From assembly GCF_963678635.1 (NCBI RefSeq), contig NW_026970793.1, forward strand, positions 1-22,500: a DNA stretch of 22,500 bases. The letters are read 5' to 3'. The notes under the pieces were generated by a model, which was given only the letters and a program-made list of their open reading frames with translations, was not told where the DNA came from and searched no databases. The position numbers were made by a program, and so were the translations under genes. Origin of the DNA: Symsagittifera roscoffensis (taxonomy: Eukaryota > Xenacoelomorpha > Acoela > Convolutidae). Positions 6,770-18,279 of the stretch are shown here, in pieces; position 1 is the first letter of the stretch, and every line of letters starts with the position of its first letter.

Positions 6770-9708
6770 CGAAAGTCCAGACGAAGAAGCAGTTTTTCCC
6801 TTTGTTATAAATACACTCAGTGATAGATGACATACACGATTTTGCAAAAATTTACCCGTAAGTTTGTTTGAACCAGGAATCAGTCCATGCAAAACAGAAT
6901 TCCCAGATATAAAAATCAAAAGACAAATTAAAGAACATTATTTGAAAGACATTTGTCACCTAACACAACAATATGGAATCTACACCATAGAAATCAGTAC
7001 ACCAAGAGCACTTCATGGTAAATATATTATCCAAACAGACGATATTGATTTAGAATTTTCAAAAGTATTCACAGAATATATCAAAAGCATGCAATATCAA
7101 AACTCACAGAGAGCAAACTCAATATTCACCAACGAAGTTTTTGCAATAATATATATTTATCTATCTATATTAGAAAGAACAGAAGCTCAAAGTACATCAC
7201 CAGTCCAAACATCAAAATATACAAAAGTAAGAAACAAAATCGTCGCATTTTCAACGTTTTAAACGCAATCCGTGAAAATTTTACCAATAATGATGTCTCA
7301 CAAAACACTGAACATGATTTACAAAAAATACTAGCATGGTTTACAATTGATTATTTTACACATAATATCGACTTAATTGAACAAGCAAGAAAAAACTTTA
7401 GACCCCAAAGTACCAATGACGACACTCTCATTGCAGAACAATCAGATTACGTTTGGGACCCTGAAGGGTCTCATCCAGCATTTTTAAATTTTCCAGCAGA
7501 TATCTCAAGTCAAGCAATAAGTATAACATCTTTTCACCAAGATTATGTAAAAATAATACCACTAACAATTGATGCAACACCTTTAAATTACAATACATTT
7601 TTACCTGATACACAAAATAACGGCTTAAATTCAACATTATACATCTTGAAAATCTCAATGGAACTAGAAATCTTACACAACAAGATATTCAAACACCATC
7701 ACACTTCATAAATGAAGAAATAGTTCAAGCAACAGTATCAACTACACAACAAAGTATCTCACCAATACGTCCAAACCTCACAACACCGAAAAATGAAAAT
7801 ACAACACTACCACAAGTAACCTTACAATCGACCGTTAAACCTTCGGTTGCTCCAAAATATTCACATATAGACCAATGACAAAACCGTCAAAAACACGAAA
7901 AACATTCACAAGAAACAGTTTTGCAGAACACAACTATAATTATGTAAATCAGTCAAAAACAAATCAACCGCCTCCCCGAAAAAATATGCAAAACCTAAAC
8001 CTCGTATGTTCTCAGGATTATAGTGAAAATTACCCATTTTTTCAACAAAATAGGAATAAACATTAAACACCTTATTACACAAATTACTTATCCTCTGATG
8101 ATGATGATTATCATCAACCAGACATTTTTGCACCATATACACAAGAATATCGCACACAAAGACCGCGACAATCTCAACCATCCCAAAATATGATGATCTC
8201 GCAAATATCAAACGCCGCAGAGTCACTCCAAATGAGGATGAATCCTTACTTAATGGGAAGATCGTCAATAACATCCAATAAACCATTAATGGTATTCACA
8301 GGAACAGACCCTGAATACTCAGTTAGAAGATTACCTAAATGCAGTCACAGCAAATTTAATTTTAAATATAGGACCCGAACCAATTAATACGCCAATCCAT
8401 CAAAATTGGATACATAGACGCACAGTGTTAAAACAAAGATTTTTCAAAAAAGTTTGATTCTGAAAAAAACAAACAACATCAAAGAAATTTATGCAACGAA
8501 ACTCACAGATTACCAAATGAAACAATTAAATAATTAGCAGTTCGAATCGAAACACTAGTTCGAAAAGCATATTCACTCAATATACATGATTACAAAAACA
8601 CAAAAATTACAGAAATTTTAATGATGACATTAAAACCTCAATTAAGAAAAAGAGCTATAAAAAAGACAGCATCTCATCCTTCCTCAATTCGAGAACCAGA
8701 TTTAGATTTTTTGAATATTAGTAGATAAACTAGAACAAGCAGAAATGACAATGAAACTTGAAGAAACAGAAAATCTAAAACTACAGTATGTTAATCGGAT
8801 CGAAACAAATACTACACATATAAATAACAAAAAAGGATCAAATAGAGACCTGATTGAAAAAATCACTGAAATATTAAACATCTATGAAAAGAACACAAAT
8901 TTTAAAGAAATGGTGTATATATTGCCGACGATACGGACACAGTATTGCCGAATGTAGACAAAAACAACAAGACAACCAGAATAAACCTCAAAAGCACAAA
9001 GAACCAAATAAGTCAATCTATCAATATATGAAAAGAGATCAAAATGTACCAAACAAGAATATACACGGTAATAATAGCTCTGGAAAACATCTTCCAGGCA
9101 ACTGAAACTATTCAAGAAATCAATCACCTTTTAACTCCAGTTATAGAGGTAGATCGCCCGAACAAAGAAATTCACGAAATTTTTCACAAAATAGATATAG
9201 TCGATCGAATAGCCAAAATAACCAAAACAAAAATAACTGTTCACGATCGAATTCAAATACAACGTAATTTATTTCTGCATCCAGTTCCCATTCACATCTA
9301 AGGAATAGACACTATTCCAACAATAGATCACGAAATTCATCATACAACAGAAATAGAAACTATTCAAACATTAGGAATAGAAGTTATTCCAACAATCGAA
9401 ATCAGAACTATCCAAACAACAGATCAAGGAACAACTCATATAATAGATCAAATAATCAAAGATCAAATGATAACTATCATAACAGATCACGAAATAATTC
9501 ACAAAACCGAAACTTGAGCTACAACAATAGATACAGAATCTATTCCCAGTCACCCCATATGAATAATAACCGTTACCCAGATTCTAAACATCCTAACAGA
9601 AGTAACACACCAAAGCATCAAAGACAAATCAATCAAGTGCAAGCAAATGAAGAAACAACTTCAGACCCCCCAGGTTTGATAACACAGAAAATAATGAATT
9701 ACAATTAA
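6750..9708 (+). pseudogene. gag, multiply broken (capsid and CCHC nucleocapsid)
   Basis: The structural protein that builds the retroelement particle. It starts at the ATG at 6750 and spans about 980 codons, large for this class. The coding frame switches at least six times (near 7240, 7630, 7870, 8320, 8450 and 8905) and meets in-frame stops at 6828, 8064, 9103 and about 9265. The N-terminal third is unrecognised. The capsid-like region (about 8270-8880) carries FTGTDPEYS followed by a predicted helical stretch. The nucleocapsid has one zinc knuckle, C-x2-C-x4-H-x4-C (CIYCRRYGHSIAEC), at 8914-8955. From about 9106 to 9600 the frame is a low-complexity Asn/Arg/Ser/Tyr-rich tail (NNRSRNNSYNRS-type repeats), probably disordered and RNA-binding. 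The TGA at 6828 falls where Trp (TGG) would be natural, consistent with simple decay. Confidence 0.7.
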
Positions 9709-9779
9709 ACCACATCAATTGTGAATCAACAGATACTGAAAGTGATACCGATAATACCATCTCATAATACCAAGTAAAT

Positions 9780-10907
9780 ATGATAACAGTCGAAAACGAC
9801 TATGAACCTATCATATATGAACAACCCTTTAGTTCACACATATACGAAAATCAATTGGAACTTCTTCATGATTATTACAATAGACCCATTAATAATAATT
9901 CACGAACTATACAAGAAGTAAACGAAATTAACACTGTAATTAAACCTGATAAAAAAGACGAAGTACAATGCTCAAACACAAAACATATTTATCAAAACAT
10001 ACAAAAAGAACAACCGAGAGAAAAAAATTGGACAATCCCATTTCTCTTAGAGAGTCCAAGAAGTAAAAAATTTCAACCACCAGATCTTGAAATTGATTTT
10101 TTAATCGACTCAGGAGCAGAATCAATTATCATTAACATTCCCACATGGAATGAAATCAAAACACTGCATTCGAATTCAACACCTCTTGAAACATCTAGAA
10201 AATTAGCAACAGCACAAGGATCAACATTAGTAAATTCTGGAAAAATCCAACTATTCCTTGTTCCCACAAGAACAAAGGAACAAAAAAAGATTTTGAACAA
10301 ACCATTCAAACAAACATTTCATATTACTGATATTAAGCACAATATCATTGGCATATCGCTTATAACTAAAAGTATACCAACAATAAACATCTTAAATAGT
10401 AAAATCCATATCAAAGATAAATATACAAAAACGAAAAACACAGCCTTAACATTCTTTCAAAGATTAAACAAACAACCACCATTTTTCTCAAAATTTTACC
10501 CATTTTATAATCAAGAACGGAAACACCTGAAACCACTATCAGGAAACGTATATAACTTTTCAATACAACAAGTTCATCAGTATGACAAAGGTCAAAACAA
10601 ACAACAACTTTTTATGTCAGATTTCGAATTTAAACCCATTCACAAATTTTTCAAAATTACAATCTCATCCATAAAATACTTGAAAAATACAAATTCCGAT
10701 ATTATTTCACTACACGTGTATAATAATACACCATATCAAATAACGTTACCCTTAGGACTCTTAGGGTATTGTGAAACAAATGCTACAACTTCACCTATAA
10801 ATGAAGTAGCATATCGCGTAAATAATATCTTACAACTATTAGATATTTGTCAATCAACAACTCTTGACGAAGAATTATCCATAAACAACATAATAACCAA
10901 CGTTTAA
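9780..10907 (+). pseudogene. pol N-terminal part: aspartic protease and linker to the lost reverse transcriptase
   Basis: An open frame of 375 codons, the longest intact pol piece. The retropepsin signature FLIDSGAES lies at residues 107-115, with catalytic Asp 110. The second hydrophobic-Gly element, NIIGISL, follows at about 188-194, so the single-domain protease that acts as a dimer looks complete. Residues 210-375 form a linker; a segment rich in hydrophobic residues (ITLPLGLLGYCE, about 315-326) sits where Ty3/gypsy proteins approach the reverse transcriptase. The frame stops at 10905-10907. Upstream, in the same frame, sequence open except for one TAA near 9767 joins it to the end of gag, so gag and pol may once have been one frame. 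Called a pseudogene because the polyprotein it belonged to is broken. Confidence 0.8.
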
Positions 10908-11100
10908 AATATAGTATTATACAGAAGAACAGCAAAAATATCTAACAAAGTTTAATTTTCGCGTAACAAATATTAACAACAAATAAAACAAATAAAACAA
11001 CAACCGCATAAAAAAGACCTTTTCCATTAATTTAAAAAAAAAATTTGACCGATAAAATAAATTTATCAGGACCTTAAACAAATGATTCAAAATACACAAT
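10908..11100 (+). other. Deletion scar where reverse transcriptase and RNase H should be
   Basis: Only about 190 bp of A-rich, stop-filled sequence lies between the protease-linker frame and the pre-integrase linker. One frame reads EEQQKYLTKFNFRVTNIN around 10920-10975, which could be the very start of the reverse transcriptase region. No Y-x-D-D box and no RNase H acidic motif is present here or elsewhere in the element. A complete RT plus RNase H would need about 1.5-2 kb. Confidence 0.7.
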
Positions 11101-11101
11101 A

Positions 11102-12943
11102 AATCAAGTTTTTAGCCTCCATGACCCACTTGACACAATTCCTCTATCAAAACTAGAAATTGATAATATTTTTCTCCCACCAACAGAAAAAATTACACTT
11201 GAACTTTTAAAACAATATCAAAATTTTGACCCAGTAATTAGACAACTCAAATCATGGCACAAATAAAAATTAAAACCAGCAAAAGCTGATACCACAATTT
11301 TTGGAAACAAAACACGCTTCCGATATTTCCGAAAATTTAATAACATAACAATCAATGAAAATACAGATCTTCTAGAATATCAATTAGATGATTCTAAAGT
11401 TCCCTGTCTTCCCTTAAGTATGATACTGATAGCATTTAACATCTCGCATACACAAAATACAAAAGGACACTCAGGATCAGAAAAGACATACTCGAACTTC
11501 ACACAAAGTTTTTATTTTCCAAATGCTCCAATTTGGATAAATTATTATGCAATGATTGTATAATTTGTCAATTGAACAAACCTTATCCAAATCAAAAACA
11601 AATAGCACATAAACAAGATTTTTAAGGACAAAGTTTATATTTCAACCATAGAATTTCATTCGACACAAAAAGACCAATTTCACCATCCTCTGAAGAAATT
11701 CCTAAATTATGGTCATTGTTGATGCATTCACGCGCTATGTAGCACTCAACCCAGTACCACACTGTAATTCTTATTATGCTAACACAACACTTTAGGAACA
11801 CTGGATAGCTAAATTCGGATTACCCGAAATCCTAGTTACAGACAAAGGTACAGAATTTATTCATAATGAAATTATCACACTATGCCACTTATACAACGTT
11901 AAACATAAGCCACGTACATCTCATGCACCTTGGACAAACGGTTTAGTCGAAGGCATGAACCGTTCATTACAAGAATATCTTAGGTGTATCATTAATGGAA
12001 ATGATAAACGATACACAGAAGGGTCAGCAGATGTAAAATTATTTCCCTTATCATAGAGTTCACAAATAATGACAACTTTAGGAATGTCACCATAAGAAAT
12101 GTTTTTTAATCAAAAACCAAGAAAAACAATTATGTTCACAGCAAATGCTTACAAAAACGCACAAGGTCATTGCAAACCAAATAAAGATTCAATATGCTAT
12201 AATCTACCATTACACACACATGATGAAAATCATTTTCATCACCCACAAATTCTCAAATTAGCCTTCGGCACACATACCGAATGAATTTTAATTAGAGATA
12301 AAAAACACAATGAAATCTACCAAAAAGTAACAAAGAAATTGTTACAAAGGCAAAACATTAACAGCCAAATTAATTCACGTTTTATGCCAGCCACAGATTT
12401 AAAAACAGGAACATTTTTCTTAATACCTAATTTTAATACACAAAAAGGAATCTCGAAAAAATTACAACCACTTCGAAAAAAATCACACCAAATAATTGCC
12501 AAACCTACTGAATTAACATACAAACTCACAGATTCAACTAAAAAAGAAATTGTTCAACATCGTAACAATTTATTACCTTACTACCCGAAAGAATACGCAT
12601 TACGCGAATTAACTCAATTATATTCTTTTACAGGTTTAAAAGTTATTCAAAACAATACATATACAGAACAAGAAACAAATGTACATGACGACATTCAACA
12701 TAAACAAAATCAAAAACTAAACACAACTCATAAAAATATAAAAACACCAGACCCAAAAATATCTCAAAAAGAAAGAAAAAACAGAAAAATGATAGAAAAA
12801 ATCTTACCACAAGGCAAATAGACAAATCAGAACGCAGAGAATTATCACGACTTAGAAATCAACCACGTAAAAATTACAAAACATTCAGCCCACAATCTAA
12901 AATATTAAAGAAAGTTGAATTCCAAAAACAGTTTTATTTTTAA
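11102..12943 (+). pseudogene. pol C-terminal part: integrase, broken
   Basis: The enzyme that joins element DNA to the host chromosome. After a linker (frame 2, from 11102), the zinc-binding domain shows His at 11447 and 11468 and Cys at 11548 and 11557 (H-x6-H, then C-x2-C), with a frameshift between the His and Cys pairs. The catalytic core shows Asp at 11721 (VIVDAF), Asp at 11841 (VTDKGTEF) and Glu at 11949 (NGLVEGMN), exactly DD35E. A C-terminal DNA-binding region follows (12300-12620), with a basic tail to the TAA at 12941. Breaks: stops near 11262, 11625 (TTTTAAGG), 11792 (TAG), 12054, 12093 and 12282 (TGA where Trp would fit), plus shifts near 11545, 11705 and 12818. All catalytic residues survive although the frame does not. 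Confidence 0.8.
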
Positions 12944-13533
12944 AGTCAATAATTCGTACACATTTTAAATCTTTTTGAACTTTCACATTTTCAAGATAAC
13001 ATGCTGAAACATACAAAACAATTCTAGTTCAAATTCAGCCAATAGGATTCATTCAAGTCCGTCGCCTTCAATATCTCTAACACAAACCTACTAGCCGATA
13101 GATATTAATCTCCAGGCATATCAATAACTATAACTTTACAACCTCCAGGTCAAAAATAAGCAACTTGCTAAAACTTGACAACTAAAATAAACAGCATCAT
13201 AATATTACAACCCTCCCCTATCAAATAATGCAAAGATCAACAATATTTTCCCATTTTAGACCTCAAAAACCCTCCAACCAAAAATGGCAAATTAGCCTAA
13301 AGTAAAAAAATGACCATAATCATTTGGTCTAAAGTACGAATATTTCAAAAATACCCCAGATTACCCAACAAATAAAAACAAAGCAAAGAAGACCTCCCGA
13401 GCATCAAAAAATTAGCCTCCAGCAATTTTTCTTAAAACTCAACCCACTTGTCAAAAAATCAATAAATAATCCGACCACACTTGAATTTCGCCCCAAAAGT
13501 TCAAAAAATATTCGACAAACAAATCATTTCTTA
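12944..13533 (+). other. A-rich spacer between pol and the env region
   Basis: About 590 bp with stops in every frame and no recognised domain. CCTCCA/GCCTCCAG words recur (13140, 13270, 13392, 13424), but no regular repeat emerges. A splice acceptor for a subgenomic env message would be expected in this region; none can be called by eye. Confidence 0.4.
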
Positions 13534-13943
13534 AATGCTTCTCTCTTTAACAGTCGATACTTTAAAAAAATATAATCATAAACTTTTTCATAAAATTTTT
13601 CATTCGATTTAAACTTTTGCTAATAACTTTTATTGAAATTTTTGAAGCCCTTATAATCCTTTTAATATTTTTTTGCATCAATGCTTTAATTTTCTACTCC
13701 TTATTTGAAATATATATTCAATTTTCCCAAATCATTGACCACATTCACAGGTACGATAATTCAAAATCTATTTAAATGATACGAACAATTTTTAGTAGAA
13801 CAGATATTTTTTTTACTATTCGTAATTTTCATCACATTTTTATCATCCCCAATTATGACAATGTGCAAATGTGTAAAAAAGGCAATAGTCAAATTCGCCT
13901 TAGCAATAATCCTTTTAATTCTTTTCATCGAAGAATAAAAGAA
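13534..13943 (+). pseudogene. Hydrophobic, membrane-segment-coding block (unknown)
   Basis: Composition flips here from A-rich to T-rich. From the ATG at 13534 one frame, then after a shift another, encodes strongly hydrophobic stretches: EALIILLIFFCINALIFYSL near 13650-13710, then FFLLFVIFITFLSSP near 13809-13853 and IVKFALAIILLILFIEE near 13887-13937. These could be two to four membrane helices of a small membrane protein, or a relic of a glycoprotein membrane anchor. Caution: any T-rich AT sequence translates to Phe/Leu/Ile, so this may be chance. I do not recognise the product. Confidence 0.3.
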
Positions 13944-13974
13944 TAAACTTAAATCTTCCCACTAAGAAACAGAT

Positions 13975-15099
13975 TAATTGGACACATTTCCAAAATTGCT
14001 AACCAACCACCGCCAAAACAGTCTTCACCGACATCTTCCCAAGAAAACCCAATCATACCTACAACTACCCATTACCCCCAAACATCCACACGAATTTCTT
14101 TTCAAGATAACCCGTACACTTTCGAAGAACAACACGCCCGCTTATCCGAACCACTAGAAGCGGTTCCGCGACAAGCATCCCTAAGTGAACCAACATATAA
14201 TTTGTACCCCACATTACCACAACATTTAAACGATTAAGACATGTTAGTCAAAATCAAAATACAGTTGAAGTCAATAGACAAATTATACACCCAAGACGAA
14301 ATAGAAATTTTCAAACTCCCAGAGGTACTTTTAGCATACCTCAATCCCCAACACCATCAAGCTCAGAAGTCTCTAGTATTACATTACCAGACACTCCTAC
14401 GCTCACTTAACAACAAAACACACCAAATCTCCCTTCAGACTATCTAGGATCAACACCAACATCCGAACAAATCCGTGAAGATCCTTTTAGCCCCCCCCCC
14501 CAACACCACTACCATATTGGACAGCACAACCTTACTCACAAGGAGAACCAAACTTAGTAAATTAACCAATAGATATTTCCTCAGATACAACAGTATCATT
14601 CTTACCAGAAACATTATCACTCCCCTCAACACCATCAATAAGTCAAATATCGCCATCATTTTCCCCCATAAATTTTCCAAATAACCTCGGCGCTCGATAC
14701 AGAGAAGAATCAACGAATATACCCCTACGATTAGATTGGAACACATTCGTAGCACCTCCCCCATTATTCGAACAACATCACCAAAGCCACCGACTTCACA
14801 GTTGGGCACTCAATAGATTACAATAAAGACAAGATATCCAGGAAGATATTCGACAACATAGCGTTCAAATACTCCAACAAAGCACTCTTCAATTAAAGTT
14901 TGAAATAACAGTCAAACTTAACAATATTGAACAACACCCCTATCCATTAAGTTCACCAAATATAACAGTTCAATCGCTACCACCACCATTTATAACAACT
15001 GAAGTAATATATAAATACGATAGATATACAAAAAACACAATTGGATACATAACATTTTATAACCCATACTCCGGATTATCATACACATGTATATTCTAA
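13975..15099 (+). pseudogene. Pro/Ser/Thr-rich ORF overlapping the env start
   Basis: A decayed coding region in at least three consecutive frames. The first part (about 13975-14238) contains NQPPPKQSSPTSSQEN and PLEAVPRQASLSEPTYNLYP and ends TLPQHLND. A middle frame holds IPQSPTPSSSEVSSITLPDT, running into a C11 tract at 14491-14501. The last frame (about 14520-15099) includes SLPSTPSISQISPSFSPINF and ends NPYSGLSYTCIF at the TAA at 15097-15099, with internal stops at about 14556 and 14823. The last frame overlaps the env ATG (15087) by 13 bases (ATGTATATTCTAA). The product would be a disordered proline-rich protein or domain of about 370 residues. It could be a tail of the preceding hydrophobic block or a separate accessory protein. 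No family recognised. Confidence 0.45.
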
Positions 15100-17213
15100 A
15101 AATATTAACATTTCAACACATCCTTTTTCTAATATTTTCCGACCAAAACACAAATTCATCTCTTCGCACAGGACCTCAGGATTTATTAGTAAAACACTAT
15201 GATTGTGAAGAAAACGAACAAAAAACACTACATAAGTATGCAATAAATCAAGTAACACAATGCGAAACAGAACCACAAGCTATAGAAACTACAAATGTAA
15301 TATCAACATTGTATTCAAAAGCCCGAGCAACATCAGTCACAAGATATAAATTTACAGCAACATTTTCCGAAAAGAAAGTTATCAACGGAAATAAAAACCG
15401 ACTTGATCACGAATCATTTTATCAGTTTAACATAGAAAGACTTTTACATCTAAACCCCGACGATTGTAAAAACGAATTACTTAGACAAAAAATAAAAACA
15501 CAGACAAAAAAAAATAGTAAATTTTCAAGTCTTTGCCAATTCTGTACATCAAGCAGAACTTGAACGATATCAAGGACATGTTCAATTAGACGAAAAATAC
15601 CCATATAATGGCGCACACGGACGATTAACTTATGATATACACGATAAACACTGGATACCACACATTGGAATACATAATCCCTCAAACTTCAAAGCAGACA
15701 CAAAAAAAAAGGATATCAAGAAATAATGTTTTTTGATTGTAAAATACAACTTGAAAAATTACATTTCACACGACATTTAACTGATAACATCATGATCTAT
15801 CAAGGAATTAGATTGCCTGGCAAAAACAATCAAGGTTATTGTGACCCTACAACAAGAACCCAAGCAGGAATTGTTTGGTTTCTCGAAGATACATGCACAA
15901 CATTTCAAGTAGCAAAAATACACGCTCGAATGATAAAATTTCATGAAAAATATTTTATTGAATCAATTCCATACGAACAATTGAACCCGTCTCACAAACA
16001 GAGCACTGATTTCAAAAACATTCATGATATAGAAAATAAATTGACACGTTTTCAAATCTATCACGAAACAGAATTTGCATGTAAATATCGCAATCCACTT
16101 TATAGAACACAATACTCTGAAATGCTTGTCGAATACAAAAAAGTTTTCGACATGACCACTGGAAAAATAAAACTTGACCCTTACGCATCAAGTCATCCTT
16201 TTAACGAAGGCACATCATACGTCCCAGTGAACCTCTATAAAAGCACAGGTAACCCTGGTGGAAAACTAATACCATACGATAGTAAAAGCACACGTTTACA
16301 AGAATTATCACTAAAGAACAGCACCTACTTTGGTAATATACATTATGATATTCACTTAGATATGAAATTAGACTACACAATTAGTAGAATTTTCCAAGAA
16401 GTGTCACTTTCTGAGTTAGAAACACTTCATCAACTATGCGAATTAGAAAGAACACAAATCTTACAATCACTCGCATTAGCAGTATTAAAAATACCCTACG
16501 CAGGATACTTATTATCAGGAAATAGATCAAACTTACTTGATTACGAAGGAAACATTTTATGGTTTTATACTTGCACCAAAAAAGTATCACCATTATATGT
16601 TTTTGAAGATAAACGTTGTTATAAAAGAATCCCCATATTCTACAAAAATAAAGTACATTTTGTCGAAACACTTTCAAGACGAACATATTTTTGGGATACC
16701 GCAATCCCATGTGGATCAGAAAACAGCCACAATGTAGTACAACTAAATTCTGATGATGATAAATACTATCTACTTACACCATACCCTACATTAATGCAAT
16801 CACTCAAAAAGTTTTCACCAGAAAGAATCCGATCTATCGCTCGTAACCCAAATACTGATTTACAATCAATTGGAATATATTTTAAATCTGATATACAACA
16901 TCAGATTAGAGAACAACAATTTCAAGAATTACTAACACAAATGGACACAATACAACGACAATCAATCGACCAGAATTTAAGAAAACTTGCCGAAACCGCA
17001 GGATTTGCAGACATTTATACACAAGACTACAGCAGATATTTTAAGGATATTTAAGATTACATATAATTAAACGGTGAAAAATACAGTCCACAAGATATTT
17101 CACCCATAAATATTTTCAGTTTTGTAACCTCAAAAAACGAGATTCTCGCCTTTCTAGGATGGCCCTATTACATCTTAGAAAGATTAGCTATCTTATACGC
17201 TATGTTTAATTTA
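15087..17213 (+). pseudogene. env: Envelope-like membrane glycoprotein, nearly intact
   Basis: A large ectodomain frame placed where errantivirus-type elements carry env. The ATG at 15087 begins a hydrophobic leader (residues 1-18), a plausible signal peptide. It is followed by a Cys-containing ectodomain in three pieces: frame 3 to about 15510, frame 1 to about 15705, then a 442-codon frame (15726-17054). Both shifts fall in runs of exactly nine A (15506-15514 and 15702-15710). Past the stop at 17052, the same frame reads on through a second stop near 17064 to FVTSKNEILAFLGWPYYILE and a hydrophobic stretch ending near 17213, a likely anchor. The mix of Cys-rich N-part, Trp/Tyr-rich middle (WFYTCTKK, IFYKNKVHF) and a long helix-prone segment before the anchor recalls the class III-like glycoproteins of chuvirus-type negative-strand RNA viruses, which invertebrate retroelements are known to have captured. 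This assignment is by pattern only. Confidence 0.6.
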
Positions 17214-17862
17214 TAGGATTTCTTTTCTCACTGTTAAAAGGAATCTAAAAGACATGCGCTATACACACACAAGTAAACCGCCAAGCAAGTGTAGGACGTA
17301 TATTATTTGCAGGATTTTTTGGAATTTTCTCATCATCAATCAATAAAAAACTTCTAGATGCACAAATAAAAAAAATTTAATACAAAAATATCCACAAAAC
17401 CAAACACATATGACGAAGAACATAATAATGTAGATACAACACCTACAGCACCACAGATACCATCCCTACCACAAAACCATCCATTATCATTAGTTCCCCG
17501 AAATTTTCGAAACCTAGCAATCACAAATAATCCAAATTTCAGAACAAAGTCATCCACTCCCATCCCTTTCCACTCCTTCTTACGCTTCCCAAGTAACCCC
17601 AACCTATTCCCCATTTAATTCCGACAGATTGCATAATAACCCCCCAGATAAAATTTGACGAACTTGACAATTTTATTACACTACAACAACAATTAACATA
17701 CCCCCACACTCTTACGATACATCAACTATCATCAACAGTAACATCATCAGATCCACAAACACCTAAACCACTTTCAGATTACACTCCATCATTAGCTCAA
17801 TCATCAACATCCACCGAAACACCTACCAGATTAAAACCGGATAACTTATTCTTTTGAAGACT
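17214..17862 (+). pseudogene. Env membrane-proximal and proline-rich cytoplasmic tail, broken
   Basis: Downstream of the putative anchor the coding signal hops frames. One piece (about 17257-17380) reads QASVGRILFAGFFGIFSSSI and ends IKKI; it holds a second hydrophobic segment. Pro/Ser/Thr-rich pieces follow in other frames (17380-17618, for example TAPQIPSLPQNHPLSLVP; and 17647-17859, ending TRLKPDNLFF). Composition resembles the proline-rich ORF before env. I take these as remnants of a long tail of the glycoprotein or of a separate small ORF; the choice is open. Confidence 0.4.
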
Positions 17863-17908
17863 ATTATAAAGTCTAAGAAAGAAATCATAAAACACAAAAA
17901 AGACTTAA

Positions 17909-17997
17909 GACAATCCCAAACCAAAAACAATTTGATTTTTGAAAAAAAAAGTAAGACAAAGCCAAACCAAAAACAATTTGATTTTTGAAAAAAAGGA
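17909..17997 (+). repeat. 46-bp tandem duplication
   Basis: Two units starting GACAA at 17909 and 17955, each containing CCAAACCAAAAACAATTTG then ATTTTTGAAAAAAA. They differ at only a few positions, so the duplication is recent compared with the decay of the element, or has been homogenised. It lies in non-coding sequence after the env tail. Confidence 0.85.
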
Positions 17998-18089
17998 CAC
18001 AACCAAAGTAACATAAGAAAGACCAACATAAACTCAACAAAAAACGTTATCACATAACAGGACCTCTCAAAGAAACAGCATGAAATCAT

Positions 18090-18279
18090 TCTCCCACTCC
18101 TGGCCTAACCCACCAGAGAGGACGTCCTGAACATGCTTATAGCCGGCCTAATCCACCGCGCTACACCCACGCTTTGTGATCACACTTCAATTTTTAATAA
18201 AAGGTACTCAAGGGTGAGTAACTCTTCAAAATAACTGAACTAAAATAAAACGCTTTTGTGAAAACAACTAACTAAGATC
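18090..18279 (+). other. Relatively GC-rich segment with a possible coding remnant
   Basis: After the very A-rich DNA at 17860-18080, 18090-18190 becomes clearly richer in G and C. One frame reads TREDVLNMLIAGLIHRATPT, preceded by a TAA and followed by stops near 18223. It may be part of the same accessory region as the ORF that follows, but the link is not shown. An AATAAA lies at about 18197. Confidence 0.3.

Noticed and set aside
14450-14809. Minus-strand 119-codon frame rich in Leu/Val/Gly
   Set aside because: Antisense shadow of the proline-rich sense frame; Pro/Thr codons read backwards give Gly/Val/Leu.
17823-18089. Minus-strand hydrophobic 88-codon frame
   Set aside because: It runs over the 46-bp A-rich tandem duplication; poly-A read backwards gives Phe-rich protein and the repeat is visible in the translation.
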